NCBI GenBank assembly: GCA_022695795.1
Contig: MU404202.1
Coordinates: 1-64,000 of the forward strand
DNA length: 64,000 bases
From: Biscogniauxia marginata
Lineage: Eukaryota; Ascomycota; Sordariomycetes; Xylariales; Xylariaceae
Reading direction: 5' to 3'
This document shows positions 9,784-21,596 of this stretch, in pieces. The first letter of the stretch is position 1. The number at the start of each line of letters is the position of its first letter. The notes beneath the pieces were generated by a model. That model worked only from the letters and a program-made list of their open reading frames with translations, did no database searches and was not told where the DNA came from. Position numbers and translations under genes: made by a program.

Positions 9784-12700
9784 CTAGCGAAATAGCCAAG
9801 CCAAAATCCACACGACCAAGGACAGCAGGACAACCGGGCGCGACAGGAGGTTGACCACCTTATGGGCGTGCCCGCCGTACTCCAGCTTCAGGAAATGGAG
9901 GACCGACAGGAGCCCCAGCGCCGTCACCACGAGAAAGTGTATGCATGCCCAGCAGAAGGCCCTGGGGTCGTCGAAGCTGTAGCGAGGCCTCGTGAGCCAG
10001 ACGAGGGCACTCCTAGTTTTTGATTTTATGAGCGTCGTTAGGGTACCCATGAGGCTTAGTATCGCGGTGCAAGGGATAATATACGTTGAACGATGTGAGT
10101 AGTGGATAGGCTCACTCCATTTACTTGGTAAGGGTTTCGTTGGCGATGCAAGGTTCGCCTCCTCACCCCTATCCCGCAGGGCTTCGAGGAGGATTTCTAG
10201 CATGGCTTTGTCTGTGCTTTCTGCCACCCAGAAATCCCTGGGGCAGCAGCCTCGCTGATCATCTGTTGATAACACCAAATCATCTTTGCCATTTGGTAGA
10301 GTAAACCATTGCCGGGGGTGACTTGACTGAACGTTCTCGTTGGCTAGCTGGAGCGGTGACTTCCCTGCAGGAGTAGGTAAAAGTATAGAAGCACCTGCAT
10401 CGACGAGGATCTGGACGGCAGGGATCATACCACAGCCCAAAGCAATCATCAAGGCCGTATAACCTTCGGTCGAGGGTGTTAGGAGAATGCTATACCCCCA
10501 GAAATTCCATATGGGGCTCTTGTGATAACACGTATCGTCAATTTCCGATTGAAACGAGACCGACATAGTAAGTTGTCGCAAGATATGGAATAAGCACAGC
10601 GGTCGAATAATGTCTTCGGCGCTGCGGTTATACCTTAAGTGAGAGACCATAGCTTTATGAAGGAAGTCCTGAATCCCGTTTCTCGTCGTAAATCCAGCTT
10701 CTTCGTATCTTTGGATCAGCCCCGAGACCAGTATATCAACATACTCTGGAAGTTCCTCAGACCCGGAACGAACAAGTAGTTTAAGCATTGGGGCACTTTG
10801 TAATATATCATATATTGGTTCAATTGAAAAGCCCTTATTCTCACATGCTGAAGATGCTGTATCAGGCCGCACTACACGGCCAGAAATGAGGATATCAATG
10901 AACAATTCCCGGAATGTCGAGTCACTGATGAGTCTATCTTGTACCATTTTTGTGTGCGGGACGCCACAAAAGAGGGAAAAGAGGAAAAAGATGTTAACGG
11001 GACCACCGCAGTGGCCTAATTGAAGAGGTAGATTGAACTTTTCGGTATCTTGATCCTGGGCTGCGAAGAATAGGACTTCTTGAATCTCTTCTCTAGAAAG
11101 CGAGAGTGGCTTCAGCATATCAAGCCTACCATGAAGGCCGAGGCATTGAATCAGGGCTCTCCTCTCTTGGGAACTTGACAGCCGAATCTCTTCAAGAACG
11201 TTCTCGAAACGGAACAGTGATTTGAGAGATGCGCTCTGGTATGTCTCTAAGTAGAGGTTAAGAATGGTAGAGAGATTGGGCCTAGAGGCACTAAATATCA
11301 CTAGTATCCAGCGGTCGAGCTTCATTTCATCTGCAGCCAGGTCCATTAAGTCGAGAACCTCTCGCCTAATAATTTCGATACAGCCATCGAAGGCGATGAG
11401 CGGGGCTAGACCAGAGGTGATAGCTGGTGTACATGTGGTGTATCTGTAGCCAGATGAGTAGATGCGGATTCCATATTCGCTAGGAAATAGTGTGGAATAG
11501 TTTAACGGTATCGTAAAACCGGCCGCATTTTGGATTAATAAAGGAGCGGAGCAAGTCCAATCAATCAAGCCCCGTAGCTCGGGATGGTCTGCCATTACAT
11601 GGTAGCGATCCACGAAGACCTTCTCAAGCAACCTACTAGACGTTAGATAAGGCAAGTAAATAGACTTGGTTGTTAAGACGAGTTTAAATGAAACCCCTGA
11701 AGATTGGTTTATATCTAAGAGTGTAGACTTACGATTCCCAGCTTGACAAGCTTGGTTGGAAACCACGTTCTAGAAGTAGTTTAAGAACTTCAAAATACTC
11801 AGCATAGAAATGGGCTTGGTACACAGGGTCTGATTCACGATAGTCGCAGATATCGTCTTGAAAAATGAGGTGTCGTCTTCTACCCTGTTTACATAGTTGG
11901 TGATATTTCACGAACCTACAACGTTGTCAGCTATGTATAGATAGGCCCTATAGTATATCTTACGCCGAAAGTACGTCCTGCCTGTATTCATCATGAGGTG
12001 CAGGTAAGATAGAGCTCCGTGAAAACCGATTTTCATCGAGGAGACGCCTGACTTTTCTGGAATCGGGAGTTTTGGTGTAGTAAGGGGAGTAATTCGAACC
12101 CCTAGGAATTTTTTCATTACTCGTTACGAAACCCAAGGCATCCATCACATCGTCATCATCGCAAATCGTACCACATGCGCAAGATAGGGCCAGGAAGGGG
12201 ATATTTTGGGATGTGGCCAGGAAGCATCGCCATTCCACCAGCGTCCTAGAAAACCAGGCGAACGGCACAAACCTCACAGTATAGGAGAAGTCTTGGGTTT
12301 CGTGCTCGTGTCCGTTTAAGTAATTTCCATACGCGGTCACAATAACTGAACCACACAGTGCTTGGTATCGCTTTACGAACATGGTGTCTCCCTTGTAGGA
12401 TAGAAGCTCCTGAGGGCAGAAAGATCGCGCAACTTTACTGCGAGCATTCGTCCTAGGTTGAGAAACCGGGCTTATGATCCCCCGTTCTAGAGATGGCCGG
12501 TGGCCATGACTAGCTCTCAAGTCGCCCGAGATAGCCTGAAGCTGAGATAGTATCGCCGTTTCCATCCTCTGCATGGTGGACTCTGATGAAGCGTAGAAGG
12601 CCTCGGCCTTATCACCCTGCTGCGTTAATCTTCCTTCGACAACTGAGTAAGAGGCGGAAATTTGGGAGCTATCTTCTGATTAGTATGACGGGAAAAGACG

Positions 12701-13228
12701 TGTCATGAATATCGCCTTACCTCTGAACCGAAGTTTGGAAATACAGGAATCGTGTCATTTGCGCGTCGAGCAGATGACAGTATTTCTGAATACTATCCTC
12801 GTTGAGATGAAGTCGCGTGCCGGTATCTATGGCTTGCAGTGACTTGGACTTGAATCGATGCTTTCCAATGTGTTCCAGTAAGGCCCTGAACTGTATAAAC
12901 TCGTCTTGCGAGTCGGCGAGACATTGTCGGAAAAGGGTTTGCAGGTTTGGGGAGAGTTGGCCATCGGGGATAGTTTCAAAGTTGAACTTGAGTTCTGTAT
13001 TCAATCAATATACCTATTATTCTCTGGATGATTTGGGGGAGGCTTTACCTTGGTGAATTCTTCATGTTGGCACAATCTCCTTGTGGAGGTTGTGATGTCT
13101 TCCTTGCTTTGCTTGATGGCTTTCTGAAGAGAACGTAGTTGTTGGTAGAAGTGAAAGGTAAAAGTGCCGAGTTGGACGAAGGCCGAAGCAAGTCCCGGCA
13201 CAGCTCCAACTGCGGCGACTGCTTCCAT
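9784..13228 (-). CDS. Ankyrin-repeat protein with STAND-like N-terminus and C-terminal membrane segments
   Basis: Rebuilt as five exons: 13228-13049, 12986-12721, 12668-11964, 11915-11733 and 11635-9784, giving 1061 residues in frame. The N-terminus (MEAVAAVGAVPGLASAF...) matches the helical domain that opens many fungal STAND/NLR-like and prion-like signalling proteins. A long middle region has no family I can name. An ankyrin repeat (EGYTALMIALGCGMIPAVQ..., about residue 830) is followed by a weaker second one, and the last 70 residues carry two hydrophobic segments, suggesting membrane anchoring. The first intron uses a weak acceptor (actcaag); the nearer tacag acceptor would break the frame. 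The acceptor of the last exon could lie three bases further on. Function is unknown; such architectures are often linked to self/non-self recognition, which is inference here. Confidence 0.75.
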
Positions 13229-14114
13229 CGTCTGGTGGATTCCACGCTTCCTGAGAGATGATCTGTGAACAGTCTCTTTAGTTGAGATACTCTCAAGAAA
13301 ACTGAGCCTACCTGCCCAAATCCGACTATTATTGTTTTCTCGAAGAAGACAAGGCATAATTGTTGCACTTTGACGGCCCAATCAGCCTTCCGCAATAAGA
13401 CTAGGTATATATACTCTTCGCTACATTTTCACCACATTTTCACCTGCATGCTTCGTGCAACAATCGCATGCACTTGCAGGAAGGCGTAGCGCTGCCTACT
13501 AGAGTTGAAGGTTGGACGATGACTGCGCCACCGCCAATACTACCACCACCAGAGACGAGGCAGACTAGCGTGCTAGTATAAATTCGCCTTCGTTGAAAGA
13601 CACTGGAAATGGAAAGTCTAGCAGTTGATCATCAATGAGTGAACGTAACGCACGTGAGGTCTGGAGGATGGTGGTTGTATGAACGTATGAATATCGGAGA
13701 TGAATCCTAGTACTGCTAGCGAGAATTATGATTTTAACGATAGGTCTAAAGCCTAAAGGAGTTAGGAGGGAGCATAATAACTCTATCCATATCGAGAAAC
13801 ATATCTGGTGAAGTCATCATGTACACACTAAGTCACGGCTCCCATTATTCATATTATGTATACACCCAATCTCGTCTTGAAAGATCCAGTATCAGAGATC
13901 CATTCGTGCCTTAAACCACACTATAGGCAGTATAGTAGTAGCTCGCCTATCTATAACACATAGTAGCTATTTCTCCCCTGAACGCCAATCGCTATAACCC
14001 TTACAATGCCAGGTGCCTACAAGGCTCCTTATGAAAACATGACACCCCTATTTTAACCAACACGGCGCAAGCATCCAAGTTTGAGACCCCAAGTTTAAGA
14101 TCACGTCTTCGCGC
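13229..14114. other. Intergenic region
   Basis: This region holds the promoter of the ankyrin-repeat gene and the 3' flank of the next minus-strand gene. It is AT-rich, and no coding sequence or repeat was seen. Confidence 0.55.
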
Positions 14115-14849
14115 TCAGCAAACAGGAACGCCAACACTGGTAGTCCACCCGACACCACCGACCCAGATCTTCTTCCCGGCACAGATCAAGCACCGTCTCT
14201 GCTCCCCCAGGTTCGTGATCGAGCAGTGGGAGCACACATGCTTGCCGCAGGCACTGCACCCCGTCTCGACATCCATATCGAAGCTGTCGACGTCCATCGC
14301 GTCGTCGTCGCCGCCGCATCCCGCTCCGCCCAGCCCCTGGCCGCAGTCCTCGCAGCTCGCAGGCGCGTATATCGAGCGGTCGACGGGCGGCGAGGAGGCA
14401 GCGGGCGAGGCAGCCGAGTTGGGCAGATTCCAGAACTTGTGCAACGAGGCTTGGGCGCCCTGCGAGGGTGCCGGGGGCGGAGCCTGGGCGAAGGCGAAGG
14501 CTGCGGGCGGCTGGTGCGGCAGCTGCTTCTGGGCCGTGTACAGCATGTTCAGGGTGCGTTCTGTACGGGCGTCGCGTGAGAAGCTACTCGACTGCAATAG
14601 GCCCTGGCTTTGGCTCTGGCTTTGGAGGTGGTGGTGGGCTCTCCACTCGTAGAACTTACGGTGGACTTCTGCGTCGGACGGACGGCTGTCTCGGAACCGC
14701 TTCATGGTGCGACTGGGCAGGTGAGCCGGCGCGGCGACCCGCGAGGCGGCCATGTCCATCGTGGTGGCATCGTGTCGCGACGGCGAGCCGAGGGCGCTCG
14801 ACGACGAGAGGGAGAGTTCGGACTCGGAGCGCTTGCGCTTGAGGAACAT
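14115..14849 (-). CDS. Cysteine-rich conserved fungal protein with PIP-box-like motif
   Basis: A single-exon protein of 244 residues opening with a basic, nuclear-localisation-like stretch (FLKRKRSESE). A conserved-looking block SRTMKRFRDSRPSD (46-59) follows, then low-complexity Ser/Gln and Pro/Ala segments. Eight cysteines sit in four pairs: C166/C169, C198/C201, C206/C209 and C220/C223, consistent with two bound zinc ions in a ribbon or cross-brace. Residues 133-140 (Q-A-S-L-H-K-F-W) fit the PCNA-interacting peptide pattern Q-x-x-hydrophobic-x-x-aromatic-aromatic. I do not recognise a named gene. Nuclear location is inferred from the basic N-terminus; a role in DNA replication or repair is only suggested by the motif. 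Confidence 0.75.
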   Translation of the reverse strand: MFLKRKRSESELSLSSSSALGSPSRHDATTMDMAASRVAAPAHLPSRTMKRFRDSRPSDAEVHRKFYEWRAHHHLQSQSQSQGLLQSSSFSRDARTERTLNMLYTAQKQLPHQPPAAFAFAQAPPPAPSQGAQASLHKFWNLPNSAASPAASSPPVDRSIYAPASCEDCGQGLGGAGCGGDDDAMDVDSFDMDVETGCSACGKHVCSHCSITNLGEQRRCLICAGKKIWVGGVGWTTSVGVPVC

Positions 14850-15387
14850 GGCGATGTTCTCGATTGCGATTGACGAGTCGATGGGATTAAGTTAAATAGT
14901 GGCTGGTTCGTAACAAGGAATGCCAATTTTAGTGGAATGATCTCAAAAGCTGCTTGCTTATCGTTGGGTGGTGGTGAGATGGGAGAAAGGGAAACTAACC
15001 TCAATTGACGAATGCGGGACGGGAGCCAAGTTATTTGTAACAGAAGGAGGCTGGTGTGAGGCACTGGCGTCGCGATTTTGACGCGCTGTACATGAACACA
15101 CAACCCCACCTTTGAATGTTATAGCGCGTTGTCTAGCGTGTTGTTTAACGCGCTTCGTGTTAATGGACCCGCCCCCAGCTCACCTAGGTAGGTAATTCAT
15201 GTTACTTAATACTTATTCACTGTCGTCTGTCACACAATGAGTAACATATATTAATAAACATAAAAAGAAAGAAAAAAAAGGTTAAACCAGGTATTTTTAA
15301 ATAATACTTTATAAACCTTAAATTTATAATAAATTTTTATATTAATTAATAAAATTATAGTCCTAATCACAATGAAGAAGAAGAACT
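14850..15387. other. Intergenic region with AT-rich core
   Basis: The stretch 15240-15360 is nearly all A and T. A near-copy of the recurrent palindrome (CACCTAGGTA) lies at 15181-15190. No gene was seen. Confidence 0.6.
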
Positions 15388-16821
15388 TTACTGGCCCTCT
15401 TCTGTGACGTCGTCGTCGCTTTCATCCTCATTCTCGGTCCACTCGTCCGAGTTGATCTCTACTACGCCCGCGCCCTCCCCGCTGCCCACAAGCCAGAAGA
15501 GCCTCGTGGCTTCGGGTCGTATATCAAGCAACGGGTCGGGTCCAACCGCTGCCCTTATCTGCGATAGTGTCTCATCGGATAGTGGAAAGTTTATCAACCG
15601 CGCTTCTCGGTCCGCCCAATACGTGTTTGAAGCTACACCAAAGAGCTCCATCTTTTCCAGCCGAGGCCATGTGCTCTCCAGGATGGCACTCAGGATATGC
15701 TGGTGGAAGAGGGCATCCATAGGGCGCAAGCCGTCCTGGGGCGGAAGCAGTCGCGTGGTAGAGACGTGAGGTAAAGGGCGCCAACCATTTTGGAATTTGT
15801 CTTCAGTCGGCCCTTGTTGGAACCGGAAGGCCCGGAGATTCTCTGCCACAGACCTAATGAGCGCGCCGAACTCCTGGTAGCGCGCATCCTCGGCTTCCAA
15901 AGCCTCAACGTCCGTTCCCGAAGCCCTGTCTGGTTGGGGCCCAGACAGACCTGCTGTATCGATTATCAGGCTTTGAAGATTACGCCATTTGCCACAACAT
16001 TCTAGGAGATGTGTACGCATGGGGCCCGCGATTCCTGCCAGCTGCGGAAAAGGCCTTAACTTCCCCTTCTCTCGGAGCGGTAGTTCTTCTTGTACACCTT
16101 CAAGCTCTGCAAATTGGTTCAGGTTATTGAGATCTAAATGCCGGAGCGATCCAGGGTCGACTGATTTCAGAATCGACCTAATTAGGAACGATGAGGCCAT
16201 TCCGGACAGTCGTAAGGATTGGACTTGCCGAAACAAGGGAGGAGGTGGGTGGGCCTCCCTTTTCTCGGCCGCCATGAATGCAATGTCGACCTCCAGGACG
16301 TGGGTGAAGGTGGCAAACGTATCCCAGAGACGCGAGGTACAATCGTTAAAGGTATATCCCTCTAAGGACATATACAGTTTTCTTCGCGAAATTTCACCAT
16401 TATTGTATTGATCCCAGAGTGGGATGAGCTCGGCCTCGTAAACATGTTGTGAATACTCCACAGTTGTCCAGCGGAGGATTCTGACATGTTTACCTAGCGA
16501 TGGATGCGAGCGCAGGGTTCTGATGAGCGCCCGTTGCTTGTCGTACATAATGCCATCAATAGGACTGTTACGGTTCACAGGCCAGTCCGATGGGACCTTG
16601 AGGGGCTTTATCCACAGGTCGATATCAGGGCCGTTGTGCGAACTGACGTCAACCACTCGGTATAGAATAGGAGTGACGAGTTGGTGGAGGGCTTTAGAGG
16701 CGGTCGAAAGAGAAAGCAAGGTAGGCCGAGTGCAGGACTCAGCGACGCGGAGTTGCAGCTCCGGAGGGAGTTCCTGAAAGGATGACATGGACATGCTGAG
16801 ACGGGAGGAGAATAATATCAA
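15388..16821 (-). CDS. F-box protein
   Basis: A single-exon gene encoding up to 477 residues. An F-box follows the N-terminus (FQELPPELQLRVAES, then LLSLSTASKALHQLVTPILYR), the Skp1-binding domain of SCF ubiquitin ligases. The rest has leucine-rich segments such as VQSLRLSGM and LRHLDLNNLNQF, typical of fungal F-box proteins that recruit unknown substrates. The C-terminus is very acidic. Three in-frame ATGs (16821, 16794 and 16788) could start it. The last puts the F-box right at the N-terminus, as is usual for this fungal group, so the first ten or so residues are uncertain. Its substrate cannot be predicted. Confidence 0.85.
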   Translation of the reverse strand: MILFSSRLSMSMSSFQELPPELQLRVAESCTRPTLLSLSTASKALHQLVTPILYRVVDVSSHNGPDIDLWIKPLKVPSDWPVNRNSPIDGIMYDKQRALIRTLRSHPSLGKHVRILRWTTVEYSQHVYEAELIPLWDQYNNGEISRRKLYMSLEGYTFNDCTSRLWDTFATFTHVLEVDIAFMAAEKREAHPPPPLFRQVQSLRLSGMASSFLIRSILKSVDPGSLRHLDLNNLNQFAELEGVQEELPLREKGKLRPFPQLAGIAGPMRTHLLECCGKWRNLQSLIIDTAGLSGPQPDRASGTDVEALEAEDARYQEFGALIRSVAENLRAFRFQQGPTEDKFQNGWRPLPHVSTTRLLPPQDGLRPMDALFHQHILSAILESTWPRLEKMELFGVASNTYWADREARLINFPLSDETLSQIRAAVGPDPLLDIRPEATRLFWLVGSGEGAGVVEINSDEWTENEDESDDDVTEEGQ

Positions 16822-17279
16822 TATTAATAATGCGTGGGTAGGTAGATTTTGAGGGAAGATTCTGGAGAATGGGCTTACGGAGGTATTTTATAAGTCGATG
16901 ACAGGTAATATCTGTTGGGCTGAGCATGCACAGCCACGTACGGGTTACCTAGAACTTGCTGTCAGAGGGCGTCAGAATCAGCCCCCGATATTCCCGTAAC
17001 AAATACCTAGGTAACAGCTCTAAGACGACAATGTTACGTGTTACCCCTATTCAAACAAACATGATCATGTCATTAAAGTCCGGAAGTCATGGAATCAAGA
17101 CACAACAACGACAGCCAGCGTAAATAAAGTAAATTATGATCATGACAGTATGTAGACAACTCTGTATACTCACAGGTAATTAATTAATACACGGCTACCT
17201 AAGATGATAACTCTCCATATATAATCCAGAACATATTCCACACCTACATCACTCAAAAAGTCCCCTGAACCCCTGATGG
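16822..17279. other. Intergenic region
   Basis: This is the promoter side of the F-box gene and the 3' flank of the metallopeptidase gene. It holds one perfect TACCTAGGTA copy. Confidence 0.55.
17004..17013. repeat. TACCTAGGTA palindrome, copy 2
   Basis: A perfect intergenic copy. A half-matching TACCTAGAAC lies about 60 bases to the left. Confidence 0.85.
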
Positions 17280-18777
17280 TCACGATGAAGGCTCCTTGTC
17301 ATACCCACCCCATTTGTTTCGCACGAATTTGTCGGCGCCGGAAGGCCAAGTATCGATACATCCGCCCTCTGCCTCGTAGGCCTTGGTCTTGGCCCAGTGG
17401 ATTCCTTGACAGGCATCTAGAGCGTTCAAGTAGGAATAAACCTGCCAGAAGAATCACGTTAGCCTCCTATTCAACATCCGAAATAGGTGATCGACCAGAG
17501 CCCTTACTCACCCCAAACCAGGCATAGCCGTCAGACACCTCTGCCGAGCCGACCTTCTTGTCGCTGAACCGAGGCGTCTGGTTGCCCTTCGAACCGAGAC
17601 TGCGCACCGAGTTGCTCGCCGCCTTGTCGAATCCCACCATGTCTGTCTCGGGGTCGAGGTTCAACGTGAATCCGATATGCGTAATCTCGTGCAGCAACAC
17701 CCTGGCCGTGCCGTCGTGCTTGCTTATGTCACACACGTCTTGCTTGCTCTTCTTGCCGTCTTTGAGATCCTGGAGCAGCTCGGACGTGACGGGAAGCTCG
17801 AAAAAGTCCTTGCAGAAGTTGATGACCCAAGCGTTATCGTCGGGCTTCCCTGTGCGGCCTATTCAATCCCCCCAGGTATTAGTCAAACGGACGTAATAAA
17901 ACGATTTCACGGGACTGGGGGCAGGGGGGCAGATAAATACCAGTTTGGAATTCTTTGAAATCCTTGGTGCGGATCACAAATGCCTGTGTGCCCCCGCATA
18001 GTTCATTCCCATCAAGATCATGCGGCGTTTCGTGTCTCGTGAAGTATATCAGGAGCTTGTTCCTCTTCCAGATCTCTTCTGGCTGCTGAGGGTCTTGCGT
18101 TATGGGTCGCCCTACAGCGTCTAGGTTTTCGATGTTCTTCAACAGCTTGTCGAAACGGTCATGGATGAGCTTAGGCGCTCCGTAGTCTGCCGGGATGGTG
18201 GCGGGATCCTCTAAGTACTGATCCAAGGCAGCCCCGAACATTTGCGTATACGCCGGGAACTGCGAGGCAATCCACTGGCGTACACCTAGTTTCTTCTGGT
18301 TCTCTGTAAGCTTCCTCGGCTTCTTTCGCTTGGCGTTGTCGGCATCTTGAAGCTCCTGGGCTTTGGCTAACAGCGCTTCAGGTGTCAGGTCCTTAAGACT
18401 ATCCCGAGCAGCCGTCGCCATCTCTAGGGCGGTGTTCCAGGCGTTGATTACCCGAGTTCTCTGGGGATATTGATCACCTTCGACGGTCTCATCCCAATTG
18501 TAACCGTTTAGTCCCTGAAACTTGGCATTGGGTATGGTATGGTCATCTGGGTTACCAGCCCGTGCGTGGATGGTGGTTGACAAGGACTGATTTTATTTTA
18601 GCTAGATTTTCATCTCTCTAAGGTAGGAGGCATAGTGACAGTGTAACCTACAGTAGTGTCGACCGGATGGGGTAGCACTCTAACATCCGTTGGAGAGAAC
18701 AGACGAGGAATAAGAGGTGGTTGTGGTACAGCTGCGGCAGCTAGGCCAGCAAAGGCAACAAGTAGGTTCGAATACAT
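17280..18777 (-). CDS. Secreted HExxH metallopeptidase (M35-like)
   Basis: Four exons, 18777-18652, 18586-17941, 17858-17512 and 17441-17280, join in frame to 426 residues. The first exon encodes a signal peptide (MYSNLLVAFAGLAAAAVPQPP) and is too short to stand out alone; its splice joins D-T-T to S-L-S-T-T. The zinc motif HEITH lies at residues 314-318 inside VLLHEITHIGF. A later block, SDGYAWFGVYSYLNALDAC, spans the last intron and resembles the region after the zinc site in fungal deuterolysin or lysine-specific metalloendopeptidase relatives. The family's third ligand (Asp) is not certain to me. It is probably an extracellular protease or an inactive relative, and the exact family is tentative. 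Confidence 0.8.
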
Positions 18778-20230
18778 CGTTCTATCACGGTTCGTGTACG
18801 TTATAACAGATGCCTGCGATTTATTCCATTTGGTGTATACCGGGTGATGCCTGACTACTTATACTGAAATGTTCTATACACGAGGTCATTTGAGTCTTAC
18901 AACCGGCTTTGATATGTACCTTCGGATTTCTATTAAAAGACATGAATTTACTATGATGTATTATCGTATTGGCGTAGCAGCTTGCCTAGGCCGGAGCTGA
19001 ATAAAACATAGGGACCAGAGAACTGTAAATGTTAGACGAATCCTTATAGCGCAGTCATGTTACATAGTTCTATGCTTGTAGACGCCCCGAGTCTCAATCG
19101 TAAGACTCCATACTATAGAAGAAGATCACATTTTGCGAAGGTCACTTCTATCACTTAGAGATGAACAAGGCGCAATTGTATTACGGAATTGGGGGCGAGC
19201 CCTAATTATAGTACTCTATACGAACTGAAGGCATACTGTTGAAACATCAGCTTCATGTATGCCGGAGGCGGGAAATCAACATGCAGAAATCATCCGACCT
19301 ATGTAACGGAGACTCCGACTGGTATAAAGGAGACTGTGTGTCTAATTACATGATTATGCCAGGGGCCAGGCTGAGTCGATGTATACAGCTGACATCCCGC
19401 TTAACAAGGGGTAGTTAGGCGCGGGGAAATTGTTTATAGAAATGGCTAGAGTTTCTATAGGTATGTCAATTAGTATAGTCGTATAGTGTTGCTGCCGCTA
19501 AAAAGGCCGGCTACGAAGAGGCTAACTAGGTATGCGACGAAAGATAAAGTTAGGTTTTCTAATGCAAACATATACGAAATAATTCCGTACTTAAGATGAG
19601 TGGCCCCGAAACAGGCTGAGTATTGCCTGGATAGACGACCCTGTGCGGCGCGGATAGATTTGCCCAATATAAGGTATGCTGATTTAGAGGCATGTGACTT
19701 GGAGTGTCGTGGAAAAATTATTCGTTGCTGACCACCGTCAGATGTAACCCCAAGATTAACCGAAAATGATACCTGACGAACTGAATGTCGAGTTGTAACA
19801 GTTAGGGCCACAGTTGTGCGTGATTAGAATAGCAGCTATGTTTAGATTCGTTGTACGATACTCTCTAGGCAGGTAGAGCGTAACCCGTGGCCCTCCGTTA
19901 AGCGGCATCCCAGCGCGGATATTTCACGATATCGCCATTTTCTCACAAGGATAGGCTATACAGAGGTTTGCACATAGCCCCCGTTATGTATACTTGTGCG
20001 GCGAGCAGTGATATGTTCCCATAGCCCCCAATATGGATCTCCGGGCAGTCATCTATCTTAGGGAGAAACAGAAGTCCTCTAACACTAATAATAGACTGAA
20101 ATACTTGATATATTGACAAGATGTAGCGTACCAAGGAAATATTGGGGAGTATATATATTATGGTGTGCTCTTAGGATTGGAGATAGAAGCAGCAGACACA
20201 AATTTGTTAACCCTCATCTCATTATCTATC
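18778..20230. other. Intergenic region
   Basis: These 1.45 kb lie between divergently read genes. Short open frames exist (for example on the minus strand near 19.5-19.8 kb) but show no family resemblance or splice context. No repeat structure was recognised. Confidence 0.5.
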
Positions 20231-21596
20231 ATGAAGAGCTATATCACGAAGACTCTCGCGTCTCACCTGGTCCTGGGCCTCCTCCTAGGGGTCAATGGTG
20301 CAGATCCCCCGCCCATCAGTTTGGCACCAGAAACAACCGCACAAAAAGGGGATATGACTACGAAGTTTCAGTCAATCTCGGGCATCACCGCCAATACTCA
20401 GACAACCACAGTTGTAAACGGGACAACAACTGTTCTACCTGTGTGGTATTGTGCTCCGACTGAGGCTGCCGAAGTGTGCAAGAACTGTCCTACCACAACC
20501 AAAGGTTCCTCAGCAGAATGTACTGGGGGTTTCAACGCCCTCGTGCTCCTGCCAGCTCTTGCTGTTGCGGGAGCCTGGATTCCGCCTCCCCCCGGCTTAC
20601 CGACTTTAACCATTCCAACGGACGGAGGACCGGTCTCGACTTTGACACCTACGATGTCAACTCCCACCTCAACAGCTACTGAAGATGAAGACGACGATGA
20701 ACTGCCCACTTTACCGGTTTCCTGTCTCTTGCCGACGGTCAAAGTTGCCTCGCAAGCTACGGATGTCCCTGGCATCACATCCTACGCCAGGGCCACGAAA
20801 ACGATCGATCAGGGCCCTCCCCAAAATACAGCAGACAACCCGCTGCCCGTCCTACCAGAGACAGGGCTGGCTACAATGGATCCCACACAGACGACCAAGC
20901 GGGCCGCTCAGCCATACCAGACGGCGGCGATAGGGTGCGGGGTCAGCTCCGACCCTTACTGGTTCAACAACGGGTTCTTCCAATACGGCACCTCATTCTC
21001 ACGGGTAGAGGCGCTTGCCAGTATTAAGCAGTACTGCGCCGACATGGCGAAGGACAACGCGGTGCTGGGGCCCAAGGACCTCACGTTCGACTTCGATGGC
21101 AAGACCAACTCTCAGGAGAAGATCACTAAACTGTACAAGCTAGACAATGGCGAGTCGGGCCAGGAGCGCTGGCTAGCGATACGCGGCCAATTCGACGTTG
21201 ACAGCCGCATGCGGCGTGAGTGCATCGGAAAAGATAAGCCCATCTTTCCCTTCAAGCCAGAGGGACAGGAAATCAAGTGCTACCAGCACCTCGGACAGAC
21301 GATTGATTACTGTAAGCACCTTCCAAAGACACTCAACCTCCCCCTCCCCTCTACCCCTAGCTCTCCCTTTTTCGATTCGTGATGGCACAACATCTGAGCT
21401 GACGAAACAACACTGTGCAGGCCAAACGGGAAGCAACGGGGATCACTCAACCGACAAGAACGGGAAGATGGGCGGCACCTTCTGGAAAGATTGTGTCTTC
21501 TGGGATGTATTTCTGGCTCCGACGACGGACAAAGACCTCTACGACGGCCGGTATATTGACGAAGCGGAGTTTAAACGGACACATCCTGATTGGTGA
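20231..21596 (+). CDS. Secreted cysteine-containing protein of unknown function
   Basis: Two exons, 20231-21311 and 21421-21596, give 418 residues. The intron has a gtaagc donor and a tgtgcag acceptor, and splicing joins D-Y-C to Q-T-G-S-N. The start chosen (MKSYITKTLASHLVLGLLLG) is a clear signal peptide; an upstream in-frame ATG at 20165 would bury it. The middle (about 45-220) is Pro/Thr-rich with a hydrophobic stretch near 103-115. A Lys-Arg site (TTKRAAQ) follows, possibly a Kex2 cleavage point. The C-terminal 180 residues look globular with six or more cysteines and many aromatic residues. I recognise no family. It could be a secreted effector-like or wall-associated protein. Confidence 0.75.

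Noticed and set aside
9438..9854. 138-codon plus-strand open frame overlapping the 3' end of the ankyrin-repeat gene
   Set aside because: Low-complexity CVCV stretch from a GT-rich repeat, no signal peptide or domain; probably untranslated flank.
12717..13049. Apparent frameshift in the ankyrin-repeat gene at the first intron
   Set aside because: The obvious tacag acceptor is out of frame, but the next AG (actcaag, exon from 12986) restores frame exactly, so no frameshift is needed.
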